9,825 nucleotides of DNA from an uncultured Propionibacteriaceae bacterium (GTDB lineage Bacteria; Actinomycetota; Actinomycetes; Propionibacteriales; Propionibacteriaceae): assembly GCA_947038745.1 (NCBI GenBank), contig CAMQXE010000030.1, positions 1 through 9,825 of the forward strand, in the 5' to 3' direction. Both the position numbers and the translations under genes were made by a program. The stretch's first letter is position 1. The number at the start of each line of letters is the position of its first letter. Below, one piece after another: positions 1 to 6,454 of the stretch. The notes beneath the pieces were generated by a model. It was not told the origin of the DNA. It saw nothing but the letters and a program-made list of their open reading frames with translations, and ran no database searches.

Positions 1-365
1 GGCCGCCGAGAGCCCCACTCAGCCCCAGCACCCCGCGCGCCCGCTCCCGTCGTCTCTGCGCCTGGCGCCGCCGCAGGAGCAGCCACTACTGCCGGAGCAG
101 CAGGTGCTGATACCTCAGCGGCCGGGCCAGTGCCGTCGTCGATGAGCACAATAACCGCGCCGACCTGCGCCTCAACACCAGGCTGAGCCACGATCTTATG
201 GATCGTGCCAGTAACAGGGCTAGGCAGCTCGACCAGCGACTTTGCCGTCTCAATCTCGACAATGATGTCATTGACCTTAACCGCGTCGCCCTCCTTGACC
301 TTCCAGTCAATGATGGTGGCTTCGGTCAAACCTTCGCCCGGATCGGGAAGCTTATATTCCTTCAT
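1..365 (-). CDS. bkdC: 2-oxo acid dehydrogenase complex E2 (dihydrolipoamide acyltransferase), N-terminal part
   Basis: This is the first 121 codons of the lipoylated E2 core subunit, which accepts the acyl group from E1 and passes it to CoA. It is cut by the left window edge, so the E1/E3-binding and catalytic domains are not seen. The visible part is a lipoyl domain (about residues 2-78) starting MKEYKLPDPGEGLTEA, with the lipoyl-lysine at K42 in the motif ETAKS. An Ala/Pro/Gly-rich flexible linker follows from about residue 80. Translation starts at ATG 363-365. The Shine-Dalgarno AAGGAGT overlaps the TAA stop of the upstream E1 beta gene, with a 9-base gap between the genes, so coupling is likely. 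The ETAKS context and the neighbouring E1 genes favour a branched-chain (BkdC-like) E2. A pyruvate-type E2 cannot be excluded, and the symbol is tentative. Confidence 0.88.
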   Translation of the reverse strand, partial: MKEYKLPDPGEGLTEATIIDWKVKEGDAVKVNDIIVEIETAKSLVELPSPVTGTIHKIVAQPGVEAQVGAVIVLIDDGTGPAAEVSAPAAPAVVAAPAAAPGAETTGAGARGAGAEWGSRR

Positions 366-374
366 GCTGACTCC

Positions 375-1349
375 TTAGTAAGCCAAAGAACGATCGACAG
401 CATCGAGGATACGGTCCAGATTTGGAAGCCACTCCTCCTCGATCTTGGACGGCGGGTATGGCGTATCGAAACCGGTAACGCGCAAGACCGGGGCTTCCAG
501 ATGGTAGAAGCAGTCTTCCTGCAACCGGGCCGCGATCTCAGACCCAAGGCCCCACGACTGCTGCGCCTCATGGACAACAATTCCGTGCCCAGTCTTCTTC
601 AACGACGCCTCAATCGTGTCCATATCAAGAGGTGAGAGCGTACGTAGATCAACGACCTCAATACTCGTCCCCTCAGCCTCGGCAGCCTGAGCCGTCTGCA
701 GACAGGTCTTGACCATCGGGCCGTGAGTGAACAGTGTCAGATCTGAACCTTCACGCACAACAGCAGCCCGCCACAAATCCATCGGAGCAGACTCAGTATT
801 AACCTCGCCCTTTTCGTAGTAGCGACGCTTCGGCTCGAAGAAAACCACCGGATCATCGGTCGCAATGGACTGCTGAATCATCCAGTACGCATCATTCGGG
901 TTCGAACAAGACACAACTTTGAGGCCTGGGGTATGGCAGAAATACGCCTCCGGAGACTCCGAGTGATGCTCAACAGCACCAATACCGCCACCGCACGGAA
1001 TCCGCACGACGATCGGCATCTTCATGCGACCCTCAGTACGGTTATGCATCTTGGCAACCTGATTGATGATCTGGTCGAAGGCCGGGAACACGAAGCCATC
1101 GAACTGCATTTCGCACACCGTGCGGTAGCCACGCATGGCCATACCAACAGCAGTACCAACGATGGCAGACTCCGCGAGCGGGGAATCAATAATGCGGTCG
1201 GGGCCAAAATCCTTCTGCAAGCCCTCCGTAATGCGGAACACACCGCCAAGTGCGCCGATATCTTCGCCAGCGACGAGAACCTTCGGATTATCTTCCAGGG
1301 CGCGACGCAGACCAGCGTTAATCGCCTTGCCAATAGTCATGGTGGTCAT
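375..1349 (-). CDS. bkdB: 2-oxo acid dehydrogenase E1 component, beta subunit
   Basis: Beta subunit (324 residues, normal family length) of the thiamin-diphosphate E1 of a branched-chain 2-oxoacid or pyruvate dehydrogenase complex. With E1 alpha it decarboxylates the 2-oxo acid and acylates the lipoyl group of E2. Visible family signatures are VAGEDIG (residues 26-32), the ThDP-activating glutamate E60 in DSPLAESAIVG, the QFDGFVFPAFDQI segment (82-94), and H129 in HHSESPEA, equivalent to the active-site histidine of the human BCKDH beta chain. The C-terminal transketolase-like domain starts near residue 190. The start is ATG 1347-1349, directly after the TAA of E1 alpha (no gap), preceded by GAGGAGG at 8 bases. 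A second ATG three codons in is less well placed. HSESPEA and FFEPK resemble branched-chain enzymes. Substrate is inferred, not shown. Confidence 0.93.
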   Translation of the reverse strand: MTTMTIGKAINAGLRRALEDNPKVLVAGEDIGALGGVFRITEGLQKDFGPDRIIDSPLAESAIVGTAVGMAMRGYRTVCEMQFDGFVFPAFDQIINQVAKMHNRTEGRMKMPIVVRIPCGGGIGAVEHHSESPEAYFCHTPGLKVVSCSNPNDAYWMIQQSIATDDPVVFFEPKRRYYEKGEVNTESAPMDLWRAAVVREGSDLTLFTHGPMVKTCLQTAQAAEAEGTSIEVVDLRTLSPLDMDTIEASLKKTGHGIVVHEAQQSWGLGSEIAARLQEDCFYHLEAPVLRVTGFDTPYPPSKIEEEWLPNLDRILDAVDRSLAY

Positions 1350-2453
1350 TTACTTGGCCTCCTCAGCAAACGATGCCTCAAGCTCGGTGTAGTCAGCATG
1401 CTGACGTTCCAGAAGCGGGGTCTTATCGACGTAAACGTTCTCGAATACCGAGTCCATCGTCGGGTTGGGTAGTGACTTACAAGCCTGGCGAATCTGCTCA
1501 CCAAGATCATCGGCGTCAGCCTCAACCTGAGCTAGCCAAGCCTCGTCGATAGCGCCTTGATTGAGTAGATAGCGCTTGACGCGATCGATCGGATCACGAT
1601 GGGCCCATGCGTCCTGCTCGTCCTTGGAGCGGTACTTGCTGGGATCGTCAGACGTCGTATGAGCACCCATGCGGTACGTGAAGCACTCAACCAGCGCCGG
1701 GCCTTGGCCTGAACGTGCCCGCTCCATGGCCCAGGTAGTCACCGCATGCACAGCAAGGACGTCGTTGCCATCAACCTGGACACCTGGCATACCGAATCCC
1801 TGAGCCCGCAGGTACAGCGCCTGGCGAGACTGAAGCGAAACCGGCTCCGAAATTGCCCACTGGTTATTGGAAACCAAGAAGACCACTGGGGCCTGGTACG
1901 AGTTCGCGAAGACAAAAGCCTCGTTCACATCGCCCTGGGAGATCGCACCGTCGCCGCAGAAGGACAACACGGCCGCGTTCTGGCTAGCGTCAGGATTGCC
2001 AACCATTCCATCCTTGGATAGGCCCATGGCATACCCGGTCGCATGCAGCGCCTGGGCACCGATGATGACCGTGTAATGGTTCATGCGCTTCTCTTCGGAG
2101 TTCCACGACGTCGCCATCGTGGTCCCACGGAACTTCGCCAGCATCTCTGCCGGGGTGATACCCAATGCCCAAGCAACACCGTGCTCACGGAAAGCGGGGA
2201 AGACCATATCTGGGTTGCGGGTCGCGCGAGCCGAACCTACCTGCGTTGCCTCCTGGCCCAGCGACGGCGGCCACAGCCCCAACTCGCCTTGACGCTGAAG
2301 CGATGTCGCTTCCTTGTCGAGGCGGCGTGCCATGATCATGTCTTTGAGATAACCCTTGATGGTCTCGTCACTACCTGCGAAGGAGAAGTGTGGGTTATTA
2401 ACCCGCACGCCCTCAGGAGTGAGGAGCTGCACCATGTCTAGCGAATCGCTCAC
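1350..2453 (-). CDS. bkdA: 2-oxo acid dehydrogenase E1 component, alpha subunit
   Basis: Alpha subunit (367 residues) of the E1 decarboxylase and first gene of the E1a-E1b-E2 operon. The ThDP/Mg-binding motif runs from GDG (residues 167-169) to NNQ (196-198). The segment QGELGLWPPSLGQEA (55-69) is typical of the family. YRMGAHTTSDD (260-270) matches the loop that carries the phosphorylation site in mammalian BCKDH E1 alpha (YRIGHHSTSDD). The C-terminal PNPTMDSVFENVY also parallels that enzyme, so a branched-chain 2-oxoacid substrate is favoured over pyruvate, although annotations in Actinobacteria often read pyruvate dehydrogenase. The start is GTG 2451-2453, with GGAAAGG ending 6 bases upstream. 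The ATG six codons downstream has no ribosome binding site. The transcript leader holds a perfect 7-bp hairpin. Confidence 0.92.
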   Translation of the reverse strand: MSDSLDMVQLLTPEGVRVNNPHFSFAGSDETIKGYLKDMIMARRLDKEATSLQRQGELGLWPPSLGQEATQVGSARATRNPDMVFPAFREHGVAWALGITPAEMLAKFRGTTMATSWNSEEKRMNHYTVIIGAQALHATGYAMGLSKDGMVGNPDASQNAAVLSFCGDGAISQGDVNEAFVFANSYQAPVVFLVSNNQWAISEPVSLQSRQALYLRAQGFGMPGVQVDGNDVLAVHAVTTWAMERARSGQGPALVECFTYRMGAHTTSDDPSKYRSKDEQDAWAHRDPIDRVKRYLLNQGAIDEAWLAQVEADADDLGEQIRQACKSLPNPTMDSVFENVYVDKTPLLERQHADYTELEASFAEEAK

Positions 2454-2473
2454 AAAGTGCCTTTCCGTGAATA

Positions 2474-2491
2474 TCTCCCACTTTTGGGAGA
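2474..2491 (-). promoter_or_regulatory. Perfect 7-bp inverted repeat in the E1 alpha leader
   Basis: The arms TCTCCCA and TGGGAGA flank a 4-base loop (AAAG on the minus strand). The repeat ends 20 bases before the GTG start of E1 alpha and about 7 bases before its ribosome binding site. It could be an RNA hairpin that affects translation or a small operator. It lacks a following T-run, so it is not a good intrinsic terminator. The structure is seen directly; the role is not known. Confidence 0.4.
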
Positions 2492-2671
2492 AAAGCTCTG
2501 CGACGGCGTATTGCCGCCAACCGTCAATGTAACTGAGGCCACAAAATAAGTACTAACCGGGGTCTACATCGAAACCAGGTTCTTAGGTGCATCCTGCCTG
2601 TCGAGATGTCTGCCCATTTTTCGGATTGATAATTTCGCTATAAAATTTCCGAAATGGCTAATGTGCGTAAC
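2492..2671. other. Intergenic region upstream of the E1 alpha operon
   Basis: No open reading frame is supported here. The region must hold the promoter of the minus-strand E1 operon, but I find no clear pair of -35 and -10 boxes. It contains an AT-rich patch (2617-2647) with a plus-strand TATAAA at 2639-2644, a 6-bp inverted repeat ATTTCG/CGAAAT (2632-2637 and 2650-2655), and a weak CGGC/GCCG repeat (2504-2507 and 2513-2516). None is strong enough to name as a regulator site. Confidence 0.4.
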
Positions 2672-2714
2672 AAAACCGGCGGGTAGGAGCAGTTGCGCAC
2701 CTACCCGCCGGTTT
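2672..2714 (-). terminator. Intrinsic terminator of the small membrane protein gene
   Basis: A perfect 15-bp inverted repeat (2673-2687 paired with 2700-2714) has a GC-rich core CCGGCGGGTAGG and a 12-base loop. Read on the minus strand the stem is followed by TTTTG, the layout of a Rho-independent terminator. It begins 14 bases after the stop codon of the 2729-2947 gene and insulates it from the E1 operon downstream. Read on the plus strand the stem is followed by TTTATA, so it may also work weakly in that direction. Confidence 0.85.
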
Positions 2715-2728
2715 ATATCTAGCGTGGT

Positions 2729-2947
2729 TTAGTCTTCTGCAGAGATCGATTCGGCTTCCGTCTCGGGTTCACCTTCGACTACCGTCTGCACCTCAGCCTG
2801 ATCTTCATCACCGACTTCTGCTTGCTTGCGCTGTTTCTTATCGAGCACCATCAACACCAACCCAGATCCCACAACAACAGGTGCCGCAACGAGCATCCAT
2901 GGATGGACCGGAGAGCCAGCATCGACCAACATCGAGATAATCAGCAT
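2729..2947 (-). CDS. Small single-span membrane protein of unknown function
   Basis: A 72-residue protein I do not recognise. The N-terminal half is hydrophobic: residues 1-8 (MLIISMLV), then a probable membrane helix at about residues 17-35 (WMLVAAPVVVGSGLVLMVL). A basic patch DKKQRKQ (36-42) should stay in the cytoplasm by the positive-inside rule. The C-terminal 30 residues are strongly acidic (many Glu and Asp, for example EGEPETEAES) and probably disordered. It is supported as a gene by its own strong terminator directly downstream, a sensible membrane-protein composition, and an in-frame stop just before the ATG. There is no Shine-Dalgarno. Instead TAGCCT (2954-2959) lies 6 bases upstream of the ATG, which would fit a leaderless or near-leaderless transcript. 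It sits between ftcD and the E1 operon as an independent unit. Confidence 0.65.
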   Translation of the reverse strand: MLIISMLVDAGSPVHPWMLVAAPVVVGSGLVLMVLDKKQRKQAEVGDEDQAEVQTVVEGEPETEAESISAED

Positions 2948-3000
2948 GGCTTTAGGCTAGCGCTCATTCGGGAGTTCATGCGTCAGCTTCACGTAAAGCA

Positions 3001-3041
3001 ATGGCGCTGTTTCCAGCCGTAAAGCCAAGAAACAGCGCCAT
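3001..3041 (-). terminator. Probable terminator of ftcD
   Basis: A perfect 13-bp inverted repeat (ATGGCGCTGTTTC at 3001-3013 paired with 3029-3041) with a 15-base loop lies 15 bases after the ftcD stop codon. Read on the minus strand the stem is followed by TGCTTTACG, so the T-run is weak. Position and perfect pairing make a terminator or transcript-end stabilising hairpin the best explanation. Confidence 0.65.
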
Positions 3042-3056
3042 GACACAAGCTACGTC

Positions 3057-4892
3057 TTACTTACGCTTGTTGATCCGATCGAGCAAGACCCCATCAACGA
3101 ACTCACCGTTGGCTGCCAACAGTTCGCGGGCCCGCGTCAGCAGCTCGTCGCAACGGGCCTGAATCTCAGCGACGTAGGCGTCATCCTTGATCCCTTTGAG
3201 GTTGATGACTGCGTTCCAGCAAGCACCACGTACCGCGGCAAAGCCCATCTGGCAACCAACCGCACCATCGGTGATCGAGTTGGGATTACCAATTTCTGTC
3301 GTGCGCGCTGCCAGCTTCATCGCTTCGAGCGAGTGCTCCGCTGTCTCCATCGGCACTGCAATTGCACCCTTAAGCTCAGCCTGCATCCGGGCAGTACGGG
3401 CAGCCTTCTGCTCGTCAGTGTCCTTCGGCATCCGCATGGCATCCATGTAGCCGTTGAAAGCATTGGTATCAGCGTCTACGCCCTTGAGCAGCGCGTCCTT
3501 AACCTGCTGCGCCGAGACCGTGATCTGTTGCAATTCCTCGTTGATCTCATCGGTCTTGGTGCCGTGCGTCAGCGCTGCCACCATGCTGGCCAATGCGGCT
3601 CCCAAGGAACCCGCGAGCGCGGCAATTGAACCGCCACCAGGAGCCGGTGTATCGCGCGATACCTCATCAGTAAAGTCTACGACGGTCTTTGCTACAAGCT
3701 CATCAGCCTTCGGCAGACCTAGTACCCGAGACTCGATCTCAAACGGGGAAACATCGGTCAGGCCCAGCGAGTAAATCGCGGTCTTGACCAGATCGACCTC
3801 GGGCACACCCGGGGTCTTACCCTGACGTTCTAGGTATTTCTTCGCATCTTGAATCAGCGCAGCGTATGGCACCAAACCAACGATTTCGGAGCCAGTGACG
3901 ACGACACCGCGCTCAGTAGCGAGACGACGAGCCTCCTCCAACACGTCGAACATGCTGGTGATCTCGTAGTTGGTGAGATTGATCGAGATCTGGGCACGAT
4001 CATAGGCATCAACGAACCAGCCGATGGCCTTAGCGTGGGTGAACTTGCCTGCACGGTAGACCGCACGGCCAATAAGCCCGTCAAGTGGGACATCATTGAG
4101 CGCCAACAAGTTAGCCAGGTCGTAGCCGTGAACTGTCTGACAGTGCTGGGCCACCTCGTCGTAGCTAGCAAAGATCTGCTCACAATTGCCGCAAGGGAAA
4201 TGCCCCTCGGCGTAACGAATCATCTCGCCTTTGCTGTAGAGCGGGCTCGATGTCGCGGTGCGGGCAACGCGGCCCTTCTCCCGCAGCTCAAAGGCGATAT
4301 CAGTGGCAATGGCCTTGTCGCGAGTATTCAAGGTGACGTTGTAAGCAACCAAGAATGGGCGGGCGCTGATCGCCGTCGCACCTGCCTTGGGATTGAACTC
4401 GTCGCAGAAATCTGGGTTGATCCCCTTCTTGCCGACTCGCTCAGCTAGACCCTCATATTCACCCTTGCGAACGAATGCAAGATTACGACGTTCCGGCGAC
4501 GTTGCCGCAGCTTCGTAAAGGTATACCGGGATCTTGAGTTCTTCGCCGACGCGCTTACCGACCTTAACTGCGATTTCAGCGCATTCTTCCAGCGTGATGC
4601 CCTCAACCGGAACGAAGGGGCAAACGTCGGTAGCGCCCATACGAGGATGGGTGCCATGGTGCTGGGTCATATCGATCAACTCAGCGGCTCGCTTGATTCC
4701 GATGAAAGCGGCTTCAGCGACAGCATCCGGATCACCAACGATGGTGACAACAGTGCGGTTAGTATCAGCACCTGGATCAACGTCAAGCAATGAGACGCCA
4801 GAAACGGCCGTCATCGCATCAGTGATCTGCTTAATGATGGCCATATCGCGGCCCTCGGAAAAGTTCGGGACGCACTCGACAATGCGGCTCAT
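3057..4892 (-). CDS. ftcD: Bifunctional glutamate formimidoyltransferase / formimidoyl-THF cyclodeaminase
   Basis: FtcD ends histidine breakdown: it moves the formimino group of N-formimino-glutamate to tetrahydrofolate, then closes the ring to 5,10-methenyl-THF with release of ammonia. The protein has 611 residues. The formiminotransferase N-subdomain (about 1-208) starts MSRIVECVPNFSEGRD and carries catalytic H82 in HHGTHPRMG, the same number as in the mammalian enzyme. The second subdomain (about 287-393) starts KAIGWFVDAYDRAQIS. The cyclodeaminase (about 398-611) has APGGGSIAALAGSLGAALASM (417-437) and AVINLKGIKDDAY. The mammalian enzyme has 541 residues; the excess of about 70 lies between the two formiminotransferase subdomains and contains a Cys2-His2 zinc-finger-like motif (C234, C237, H250, H255). 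The start is ATG 4890-4892, with a full AAGGAGG 5 bases upstream. The open frame extends to 4988 but that part lies in the promoter region. Transcribed away from the GT-C-like gene and apart from hutUIH. Confidence 0.95.
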   Translation of the reverse strand: MSRIVECVPNFSEGRDMAIIKQITDAMTAVSGVSLLDVDPGADTNRTVVTIVGDPDAVAEAAFIGIKRAAELIDMTQHHGTHPRMGATDVCPFVPVEGITLEECAEIAVKVGKRVGEELKIPVYLYEAAATSPERRNLAFVRKGEYEGLAERVGKKGINPDFCDEFNPKAGATAISARPFLVAYNVTLNTRDKAIATDIAFELREKGRVARTATSSPLYSKGEMIRYAEGHFPCGNCEQIFASYDEVAQHCQTVHGYDLANLLALNDVPLDGLIGRAVYRAGKFTHAKAIGWFVDAYDRAQISINLTNYEITSMFDVLEEARRLATERGVVVTGSEIVGLVPYAALIQDAKKYLERQGKTPGVPEVDLVKTAIYSLGLTDVSPFEIESRVLGLPKADELVAKTVVDFTDEVSRDTPAPGGGSIAALAGSLGAALASMVAALTHGTKTDEINEELQQITVSAQQVKDALLKGVDADTNAFNGYMDAMRMPKDTDEQKAARTARMQAELKGAIAVPMETAEHSLEAMKLAARTTEIGNPNSITDGAVGCQMGFAAVRGACWNAVINLKGIKDDAYVAEIQARCDELLTRARELLAANGEFVDGVLLDRINKRK

Positions 4893-4897
4893 GTCTA

Positions 4898-4904
4898 CCT
4901 CCTT
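4898..4904 (-). promoter_or_regulatory. Ribosome binding site that fixes the ftcD start
   Basis: The minus strand reads AAGGAGG followed by TAGAC and ATG. This near-perfect Shine-Dalgarno at ideal spacing places the ftcD start at 4892 and rules out the 32-residue longer reading. Confidence 0.85.
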
Positions 4905-4919
4905 GTGACTGGTATCGAG

Positions 4920-4948
4920 ACTATCTAAAGACATACGTACCCTGTCTA
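4920..4948 (-). promoter_or_regulatory. Candidate ftcD promoter with inverted repeat between the boxes
   Basis: On the minus strand, TAGACA (4943-4948; 5 of 6 to TTGACA) is followed by a 17-base spacer and GATAGT (4920-4925; 4 of 6 to TATAAT). A transcript would start near 4913, leaving a leader of about 21 bases with the ribosome binding site. An inverted repeat AGACA/TGTCT (4929-4933 and 4943-4947, 9 bases apart) covers the -35 box and the spacer. It could be the operator of a repressor. The match is by eye and the boxes are not perfect. Confidence 0.45.
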
Positions 4949-5043
4949 GTGGGGGGAGAGATTTGCTCTGGCACGGTTTGCTTCTCAAAATTGTCAGGCC
5001 TGCCGCATAGGATGGTCGGCAAGAGCTAACCCTAAGGATTCTT

Positions 5044-6393
5044 GTGAGCCCCTCATCTAAACATCAGGCAGCCGCATCTCGGCTACTTTTGGCTTGTTTG
5101 CTGGGGCTTCCCCCGATTTTTGGGGTAACTGCCACGCTGCAACACTCAGCCCAGCTATCCCCATTAGACGAGCTGGTCTACGTCGATTATCTGGATAAGT
5201 TACCTAGCCAGGGCTATATCCATATGAATGAGACCATCGGCCCACAAGCCCTCGAACGCTCAGCCTGTGATGGCACGCTCAGCCGCGGAAAGCCATATGC
5301 CCACCTTTGCGGTTCAGACTATCGTGCAACCGCTGGGCAATTTCTTTTTGCAGGAGTCCAATCTGCCGATATCTACACCCCCATCTATTTCTGGACAGTA
5401 GCCGGCATTTCACCAATCTTCCGGCTGCTCGGAGCAGATGAGCTGACCTCATGGCGGCTAGTAGGCACGGTGTACTTGGTGTTGTCGCTCTGGCTGTTGT
5501 GGCTGACGCTGCGACGCTGGCGGGTTCCTGCATTGGCGTGCTTTGGCGCCGGGCTCGTTATGCTCGCTTCGCCAGCAACCTGGTGGTCATTCACCTTTGT
5601 TTCCACCGATATGACCGGATTCTTTGCTGGCGCATTGCTGCTCTTCCTCGCCACGCTGCTGCTGCAATACCGACGTAGCGGCTGGTGGTTAGTCGCTGCG
5701 ATTCCGCTGGTTTTGCTGCTAAAAATCACCAACATCATGGCCGTTGTCGTCGTGGCGGCGATCTGTGCCGCAGCATGGCTGCGCCAAGGGCTACTCGCAC
5801 CGAGTGGGCAACGGCTTGCCAAGCTCAAAGACAATCAGGCTTGGCTCCTTTCGCCATTGATCGGTGGTGTACTCGGTATCGCCAGCCAGCTCGCCTGGCT
5901 TGCTTTCCGAAACCGTCACGCAGTTCCTGGGCCTCCGTTTGATCAAGGAATAACGATTCCATTCAACAATTTCGAGATCGTTCGGATTGCGACGCAAACT
6001 CTCAGCTCAATTCCAGCCTTCGATCTTCCTGCAGCATCAGGCAGTGCTCTGCCGATCATATTCTTTGTCTTTACGCCAGTAGCTTGGCTTTGGCTTGCCA
6101 GTATCCTTGGCCCGCTTTTCGGATCACCAAAACATCCGCATTGGACTCTCGCACTGAGCATCTTTGTAGGTGCCTTAGTTGCAGCTCCGGTTGTTGGCCT
6201 GATCATCGTCATTGGTTCAGGCTCATACAATCCCATTGGCGCGCGCTACCATCTCTCGCTAGTCGCACCGTATGCACTGATGATTGGACTAGCGCTACGT
6301 AGTCGCTTCTCACAGTGGTGCGTCGCGCTCTATGGGCTGATGTGTTGGGGCTATTTACTCTTCGCCGCCTGCCACGTACCCACATATTTGTAG
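5044..6393 (+). CDS. Polytopic membrane protein, GT-C / DUF2142-like putative glycosyltransferase
   Basis: A 449-residue integral membrane protein with about ten or eleven membrane spans (for example near residues 13-31, 137-157, 162-180, 190-207, 213-244, 268-288, 335-358, 366-391, 403-418, 424-442). A large external loop of about 80 residues follows the first span and holds the acidic pair D42-E43 at its start and two cysteines (C76, C89) that could form a disulfide. An acidic pair in the first external loop, and a late GARYHLSLVAPY segment (399-410) resembling the RYFLPLLP-type motif of DUF2142 proteins, suggest a GT-C fold glycosyltransferase using a lipid-linked sugar for cell-envelope glycans. 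This is inference from layout, and substrate is unknown. The start is GTG at 5044, with AAGGA 5 bases upstream. It is the only plus-strand gene here and lies between hutH (convergent) and ftcD (divergent) with no evident link to histidine use. Confidence 0.85.
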   Translation: MSPSSKHQAAASRLLLACLLGLPPIFGVTATLQHSAQLSPLDELVYVDYLDKLPSQGYIHMNETIGPQALERSACDGTLSRGKPYAHLCGSDYRATAGQFLFAGVQSADIYTPIYFWTVAGISPIFRLLGADELTSWRLVGTVYLVLSLWLLWLTLRRWRVPALACFGAGLVMLASPATWWSFTFVSTDMTGFFAGALLLFLATLLLQYRRSGWWLVAAIPLVLLLKITNIMAVVVVAAICAAAWLRQGLLAPSGQRLAKLKDNQAWLLSPLIGGVLGIASQLAWLAFRNRHAVPGPPFDQGITIPFNNFEIVRIATQTLSSIPAFDLPAASGSALPIIFFVFTPVAWLWLASILGPLFGSPKHPHWTLALSIFVGALVAAPVVGLIIVIGSGSYNPIGARYHLSLVAPYALMIGLALRSRFSQWCVALYGLMCWGYLLFAACHVPTYL

Positions 6394-6402
6394 ATAAAAG
6401 AA

Positions 6403-6438
6403 TGGCGAGTTTGCCCCGTCATCGGGGCAAACTCGCCA
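6403..6438. terminator. Bidirectional terminator between the membrane protein gene and hutH
   Basis: A perfect stem of 15 bp (TGGCGAGTTTGCCCC at 6403-6417 paired with 6424-6438), plus one further G-C pair, closes a 4-base loop TCAT. Read on the minus strand it is followed by TTCTTTTATC, a good T-rich tail for terminating the hutIH transcript, 16 bases after the hutH stop. Read on the plus strand it follows the stop of the 5044-6393 gene by 9 bases, with only a weak T-run. Confidence 0.88.
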
Positions 6439-6454
6439 CTGTTAAACCATTTTG

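Noticed and set aside
1..130. Possible frameshift or broken E2 gene, because only a lipoyl domain and linker are visible
   Set aside because: The frame is open to the window edge and the linker composition is normal. The missing domains are simply outside the window.
198..635. Plus-strand open frame of 145 codons at the E2/E1 beta junction
   Set aside because: It is antisense to two clear genes in a GC-rich genome, where such open frames are expected, and its translation has no recognisable domain.
933..1472. Plus-strand open frame of 179 codons antisense to the E1 genes
   Set aside because: It is a shadow frame of the E1 beta and E1 alpha genes, with no domain signal and no sensible translation start.
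3849..4448. Plus-strand open frame of 199 codons antisense to ftcD
   Set aside because: It lies wholly within the strongly conserved ftcD gene and resembles no known protein.
4893..4988. A 32-residue N-terminal extension of ftcD (open frame up to 4988)
   Set aside because: Homology starts at MSRIVECVPNF, and a perfect AAGGAGG sits 5 bases before that ATG. The extension overlaps the promoter candidate and has no family match.
4979..5013. Plus-strand promoter for the 5044-6393 gene (TTGTCA at 4991-4996, TAGGAT at 5008-5013)
   Set aside because: The two boxes are only 11 bases apart, and no other pairing gives an acceptable spacing, so I do not call a promoter.
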